Shown: positions 30,774-36,082 of the stretch, one piece after another
Position numbering within the stretch: the stretch's first letter is position 1
Layout: every line of letters starts with the position of its first letter
DNA from: Acholeplasmataceae bacterium
GTDB taxonomy: Bacteria; Bacillota_I; Bacilli_A; Acholeplasmatales; Acholeplasmataceae
Direction of reading: 5' to 3'
Assembly (NCBI GenBank): GCA_018399615.1
Contig: JAGYNT010000006.1
Coordinates: 1-36,082 of the forward strand
Length of the DNA stretch: 36,082 bases
Notes under the pieces: generated by a model
What the model was told of the DNA's origin: nothing
The model's input: the letters and a program-made list of their open reading frames with translations, nothing else
Databases searched by the model: none
Program-made: the position numbers and the translations under genes

Positions 30774-31380
30774 CTCGAATCTTTCGATTTCAATCCTGAG
30801 ACTTTCCCAGAACAGAGAAACATCCTTTTCGGTCATCGCTTCGATCGGCCGATCGTCTCGAATAGCGAGTGGTCGTGATCCTGATCGGAGATATCGTTTG
30901 AATCCCTCGTTGATTGAACCAGAAGTAAATACCCCATTCACGAAAACTCCATGCGTTTTTTCAAACGGGTTGATCTCATAGTCGACATAGAACATCTTCT
31001 GACCAAAGAGCACGAAATGGTTTGAAAATAGTCGATCGTATGGACTGGCTTTCTCGATCGCATCGATCGTCGGAAGAAACCGCCTGTAAAGGTTCCTCAG
31101 GATATTTCTCGTCCGCGATCATACGAGCGAGCGTATCGCCTGCGATTAAAATCCTTGATCAGATACTGTTTTGAAAGATCGTAACGATTAGTTCCGGTAT
31201 CGACAAATCGAACGTCCTAAGCTTTTCATAGGCTTTGATCTCGTTCGACAACGAACGTATGGCCGTTCAGATAGGGTTTCAAATGCATCTTCTTATAGAC
31301 ATAGAACCGCCCGTTTTTCTCAACGAGATGGGAATGTGCGGGACTTTCCTCTTCCGAGATGTCGGATATGAGCATATCCG
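30774..31380 (-). CDS. Hypothetical protein, frameshifted
   Basis: Minus-strand pieces: MLISDISEEESPAHSHLVEKNGRFYVYKKMHLKPYLNGHTFVVE... and VLFGQKMFYVDYEINPFEKTHGVFVNGVFTSGSINEGFKRYLRSGSRPLAIRDDRPIEAMTEKDVSLFWESLRIEIERFEEE. Confidence 0.45.
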
Positions 31381-31463
31381 GGTGGGATTATTTCCATGAT
31401 GATCGACATCCTTTTTACTGTGTGGATCGATTGACTGATAAGATCAGGAACGATCTCTACACC

Positions 31464-32640
31464 CTATTCTATCACGATGAGCGAAAATGTGCCAATCACC
31501 CCCGAGACAAACGTCGTGTCGGACGGTGTCATGACATAAAAAATGAAGAAGCTCCCCGAGAACTTTTCTGCCTCGATTGTATCACGAATGAAAAGCGAAT
31601 CAGTGAACTCCGCACTTCGCGTAGTGACTTCGCAAAATGCGGACATGCTTTTTACGATCTTCGTTTTCTCGAACCGTCGGGGCCTTCATGATAGAGTCCG
31701 TACGCCGCATAATTCAATTTGCTCATGTACAAAAGGATGATCGACACCATCAGATTGGCAAGAGAAAGGGTCGCCGGTGATTTCGCGATCAGAGGCATGG
31801 GATCGTCATAGGGTCTGTTGATCGAAATTTCCGAGGCAGCCAAAAAAGAAGATCCCGTTCATGATCACCGCGATGTAAAACCGCGTGATGTAAAATTGTT
31901 CGCCCGCCTCGAAAAAGGATATGACCTTTCTTGATTTTCCCGCGTGTGAATTCCATCGCGAAGAGATAGATGCAAAAGCGAACAGAAAAACGAAAGAAAA
32001 ATAGGATGAAGTCCTCGCGTGAATCCTCGATATGTCTCATGAAAAAGTCTGCGGTGAACAGGATGGTCAGCAATCCGAGCGCCATGTTCACCGTCAGAAA
32101 GACGATTCTCAATGCGGACGTATCGGATCTTCTTCACCCAATCGATCTCGAAGTAGAGCTGATCGTTGTTCTTGTAGTGTGGATCGCTCGCGTCGAATCT
32201 TCCTGCGGCGTGAACATCTGAACCATACGAATTGCGAGGTAGGAGAGCCATAGAAAGAAGATCACGGCGAGCACGAGTTGTGAATCCGTGAAATTCGCCA
32301 CATACGTGCTGAAGACGGAAACGACGAAAGGACGCGTCTTACGGTATGTTTTTCGTCCGCACTCGAAACGGAGAATAGAGAACTGACAGAAGTCTTCCTT
32401 TTTATGATCCGTAACCGCATTTCGGTTGGGATATAGGGCAATTCGCCGTAACGTCGAAAACTCAGCGAGTCGCTTGCTGGGTCGTCATAGCTCGGTTGAC
32501 GCACATCCGTTTCAACCGCTGACCGAGGTACTGGACGTTCATGCGTGAGGCGAGTTCTTTCTGGGTCAGATGATGTTCCTGTCTGGATACGACGCAACTG
32601 ACTTCCCGGTGTCCTTTTTCCAATAGATCGCACCCCCTGA
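31464..32640 (-). CDS. Hypothetical: possible XRE-type HTH region followed by membrane segments (frameshifted; may be one or two genes)
   Basis: LTQKELASRMNVQYLGQRL (HTH-like), then TYVANFTDSQLVLAVIFFLWLSYLAIRMVQMFTPQ, TVNMALGLLTILFTADFFM, DFILFFFRFSVRFCIYLFAMEF in different minus-strand frames. Confidence 0.35.
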
Positions 32641-32808
32641 TTCACTTACTATTATAACCATCCCCATCCCATAAAGCAATCCCTATCGACCACAACGTAT
32701 ACGTGGAAAACGATACCGCATACGTCTTTCCGTCTACGATCTGAAACGGAAGGAGAGGACAACCCGTGATACATGGTATAATGGGTATGATGAAGCAGGT
32801 GGTCCGAC

Positions 32809-33724
32809 ATGAAGATCATCGAAGCCTTTTCAAATGCATTCGACGTTGTCGGAGTCATGGAAACCTCGCACTATCTCAAGGAAGAGGGCCTTGGGACGAA
32901 ACGTCCCCGATGTCGCATACCCGATGACCGTCGTTCTCGGACTCGCTTATCCCAAACGTACGCTTTCGTCCACCAGTACGCATCTCGTGCCTTCCTTCTA
33001 TACGTTCGGAACGGACTATCATGAGGTGCTCAAAACCGAATAGTTCGCGTCATGAAGGGATTTCCTATTCCTATGATTTCGGCGTGGATAACCATCCGCA
33101 TGATGAAAGACTTGCTGCGAAACTTACCGGAATCGGTTTTATCGGAAAAACCAGCTCCTCATCAACAAGGACTATGGGTCCTATCTGTTCCCTTGGAATC
33201 GTCTTTATCGATCTTCCTATCCTGAAAACCCATACCCGAAGTCGAGGATTCATGCGGCACATGCACGCGCTGCATCGACGCATGTCCGACCGGCGCTCTT
33301 TTGAAGGCGGCTATGATGTCACCCGCTGCATGAGCGCTTACAATCAATCGAAAAAACCTCTGTCCGACACCGAGATCGTGAGGCGAACTCCCTGTTCGGT
33401 TGTGATATCTGGTTGATCGTATGTCCTAAAACGTAAAAAAGGCATTGAGATTCACCCCGAATTCGAACTGACGGGAAAAAGAACGGGAGCCCCGATCGAT
33501 GCGCTCTTCTCGAACGCCTCCTTCAAAAGCGTATGGCGACATGGCATACGCCCGGAGAGGGAAAAACCGTATTGATGCGCAACGCCTGACCCTTCTGTTG
33601 AAAAGAACAACACGTCATACAATGACCTGATCGAAGCCTCACTCGAAAACGTAAGGGCGACATGGTACCGTGATACCGCCACGCGCATTCTGAAAAACTC
33701 AAAACAACGATCAGACCGGTTTGA
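32809..33724 (+). CDS. queG: Epoxyqueuosine reductase-like (QueG) iron-sulfur protein, frameshifted
   Basis: Composite of frames: AFDVVGVMETSHYLKEEGLG, AYPMTVVLGLAYPK, GIGFIGKN(Q)LLI.., EDSCGTCTRCIDACPTGALL, GGYDVTRCMSAYNQSKKPLSDTEIV, FGCDI(C)..VCP: the two ferredoxin-like Cys motifs of QueG. Confidence 0.85.
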
Positions 33725-35469
33725 CCGACTCGACGAAGACTTCGGTCAAGTATTGAATACGGTCGTTCAGAAAGTCCTCATAACCAAGATTGGCATCGTG
33801 TCGACCGATGAATGACAGTCTTTTCTTTTTCCGGATAGTGATAGACATCGCATAGCGTTCTGATATCCAATCGCTCGGTCAGTATTCTGTTCTTGTTCGC
33901 TTTCAATCGATCGGGCAGATAGTAAACATTTCCCACGTGTGAAATACCCTCCTGATCGATCCCCTTTCCTTCAACAACTTTTTTGGGGATGATGTGTGAC
34001 ATACGATACGCTTTGACCTCATCGTCGTCGACATAGGGTCTCGTAATCAGTGACATAGTAACTTGCTGGCGGACACACTCTTCGAAGGCTTTTTCAGTTG
34101 GTCTTTCATCCATTCGCTAAGTGTCGAGCGCCAGAGTTCATCACTCAGATTTCTGATATAGCGGTTGTCTTCGAGCGATGCGGATCGGATCTCGTTGAGT
34201 TTGTTGTCGCCACTGCCGGACCAGAAGTTTCGACCATGTCATGAAACACACGGAAAGGCGCGTATTTCCTGAAAGCCTGATCAGATGATCGCGACCGTGT
34301 ACACGGCTCAGTTCGAGCGTTGTCACGTCGAAATCCATACTGCAGTCTGAAAAGCGTGACCGCGAGTGAAATGATCTGACCTTCGATATACTTGCTATAC
34401 TCCATGACATGCCCAAAAAAGATCGCGTTGAGATCCTCATAGACTCCCAGAATCGTTTCATGCAATCGCTGCAAACGATGATGTTTTACGGATGCATTGA
34501 TGTATTGATTGAGTTTCGACATCTCTTTCAGGTGCATGCCCAAAACGCTGACGAGTGTCGAGAAACCGATGGAATCGACCGAATCGATCCGATTCGAGCT
34601 GTTTTTTGAATAACAGCGGGGCGCTTTTCTTGATCCGTTTTCCCAGGGGCGAAGCAGTATTCATAGAGCGTTACCTTTGCGCGAAATCAGGATGTCAAAT
34701 TCCTCGTTATAGCTATCGATCTTCATATCCGTTTTTTCGATTTTGTCGACATAGTGTTCTTCGATGATTTTTGCTGTTTGCAAATCACTGACCTTCAACG
34801 AGCGTACTGCTCCACGTCGATGCGAACACTTCGTATTTCGTCAGTGATGTCCCGCCACGGTTGAGACGCTCGAAAATATTCGGGAGTTCCTCCTGCTTCC
34901 CCTGATAGATCAATACGGGAATATTGAGTTTCTCGATCGACATGTTCTGTTTCAGGCGCTCATGGAGCGCCTGTATTTCGTATTGAATGAAGTGATGCGC
35001 CTGCATCTTTGATTTCCGGATACATCCGTTCGATCTTTTCCAGCAACATATGTTTAAAGGATTCACCCTCCTGGTCGTCCAGGCCGGACGCTTCGATCGA
35101 TTCTATGATCATCGAGTCGACACCCGTTCGTATGTTCTGTTCGTCATTGGGAAACACGTGATGGATCTGCTTCACGATTTCCGCGATCATCGGATAATCA
35201 ACGGAACAAAATTCAACGAACTCGAAAGGACTTTTTTCGAACCTTTGCAACGTCGTAAAACGCTGCAAGCCATCTATGACCTGCTGTTCGTGCGTCTTTG
35301 GATCCAGATAGATCAACAATACGCCAAACGGATCGCCCGCAAGCGCCGTACGAATGAATTTTTCTTGCCTCTCTTTGTTCCAGACGAGACTTCGCTGAAA
35401 CTTCGGCAAGGTCACCCGCCCTTTGAGCTGGTGATAGGCATATTCTTTCATCTTATAGTTTTGTTCCAT
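33711..35469 (-). CDS. DUF262 (GmrSD-type/ParB-like) protein with C-terminal HNH-like region, frameshifted
   Basis: N-terminus at ATG 35469: MEQNYKMKEYAYHQLKGRVTLPKFQRSLVWNKERQEKFIRTALAGDPFGVLLIYLDPKTHEQQVIDGLQRFTTL (DGxQR). C-terminus: AYRMSHIIPKKVVEGKGIDQEGISHVGNVYYLPDRLKANKNRI...NLGYEDFLNDRIQYLTEVF, resembling DUF1524-type HIxP...GNxxxLP..N. Confidence 0.8.
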
Positions 35470-35534
35470 CGTATCCCCCCGATCTAGATCCATTAGATCA
35501 CGAATCGGATCGCTTGTCAAGTCCCTGTAAAAAA

Positions 35535-35561
35535 GGATTCGAACACGAATCGTTCGAATCC
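35535..35561 (-). terminator. Terminator downstream of sugar ABC permease
   Basis: ggattcgaa-cacgaatcg-ttcgaatcc followed by TTTTTT on the minus strand. Confidence 0.82.
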
Positions 35562-35585
35562 CCATAAAAAGGAGGGTCAATCGGA

Positions 35586-36082
35586 TTAAGTCTTTTGAAT
35601 GTATTTGCGGGTGTCGAGTGCGACGGCTGCCACGATGATGACGCCTTTGATGATGTACTGATAGAAAACATCCCATCCGAGGAAATTCATCCCGTAACTG
35701 ATGATCGTGAACATGAGAACACCGACAACGGCGCCACTGACCTTACCGATCCCACCGCTGAATGAGATCCCGCCGACGACACAAGCCGCGATGGCATCGA
35801 GCTCGTAGTTCACACCCGTACCGTTCGAAGCGCTCCCGATTCGGGCCGCTTCCAGAAATCCACCCATACCATAGAGAAGACCGGCCATGATATAGACGAG
35901 AATGGTCGTTTTGACGACGCTTACACCGGAAATGTTGGCCGCTTCCGGATTACCGCCGACGGCGTACATGTTCTTGCCGAATGTCGTCTTGTTCCAGACG
36001 ATCCAGATGACGACGGTCATGATCATGGCATATATGATCAGGTGGGGGATTTCCATCCCGAACAGTTCAACCTGTCCGACGA
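35586..36082 (-). CDS. mglC: Galactose/methylgalactoside-type sugar ABC transporter permease (C-terminal part; truncated by window edge)
   Basis: ...NKTTFGKNMYAVGGNPEAANISGVSVVKTTILVYIMAGLLYGMGGFLEAARIGSASNGTGVNYELDAIAACVVGGISFSGGIGKVSGAVVGVLMFTIISYGMNFLGWDVFYQYIIKGVIIVAAVALDTRKY; the frame remains open to the edge. Confidence 0.88.
   Translation of the reverse strand, partial: VGQVELFGMEIPHLIIYAMIMTVVIWIVWNKTTFGKNMYAVGGNPEAANISGVSVVKTTILVYIMAGLLYGMGGFLEAARIGSASNGTGVNYELDAIAACVVGGISFSGGIGKVSGAVVGVLMFTIISYGMNFLGWDVFYQYIIKGVIIVAAVALDTRKYIQKT

Noticed and set aside
35535-35561. Possible tRNA T-arm (GTTCGAATCC)
   Set aside because: No acceptor, anticodon or D arm around it; it is a symmetric stem followed by a T-run, i.e. 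a terminator of the mglC-like gene.

Overview
The window looks like a chromosomal segment of a low-GC-Firmicute or Mollicute-related bacterium (taxonomy is inferred from gene content only). Most genes are on the minus strand. From left to right I read: a patatin-like phospholipase (cut by the edge), smpB, rnr (frameshifted), eno, a small membrane ORF, a lipoprotein with about 7 near-identical tandem FAS1 (fasciclin) domains, an aldehyde dehydrogenase, a DegV protein, and a putative B12-uptake module. That module has a cobalamin riboswitch with a terminator, a DUF4430 + alpha-barrel transcobalamin-like lipoprotein, a second DUF4430 protein and an ECF S-component-like protein. Next come a HIT protein, a YhhN-family lysoplasmalogenase-like protein, a class II (B12-dependent) ribonucleotide reductase with a long perfect palindrome at its promoter, and a DUF975 protein. 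An IS1634-like element follows, flanked by a direct duplication of about 315 bp that contains the 5' end of a rhomboid protease gene. After it are the intact-length rhomboid copy, an array of 14 palindromic 19-bp repeats, livFGMHJ, and an AAC(3)-family acetyltransferase. The right end has a PD-(D/E)XK + XPD/DinG-like helicase fusion, a TspO/MBR-like protein, several degraded or poorly sequenced genes (including a queG-like gene and a DUF262/HNH GmrSD-like gene), and a sugar ABC permease (mglC-like) cut by the right edge. Many genes carry indel frameshifts concentrated in certain zones, some of them repetitive. This looks more like unpolished long-read assembly than true pseudogenisation, but the sequence alone cannot prove it. 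The most interesting items are the IS element with a very long target duplication, the riboswitch-controlled transcobalamin-like module, the palindromic repeat array, the FAS1 expansion and the nrdJ promoter palindrome.
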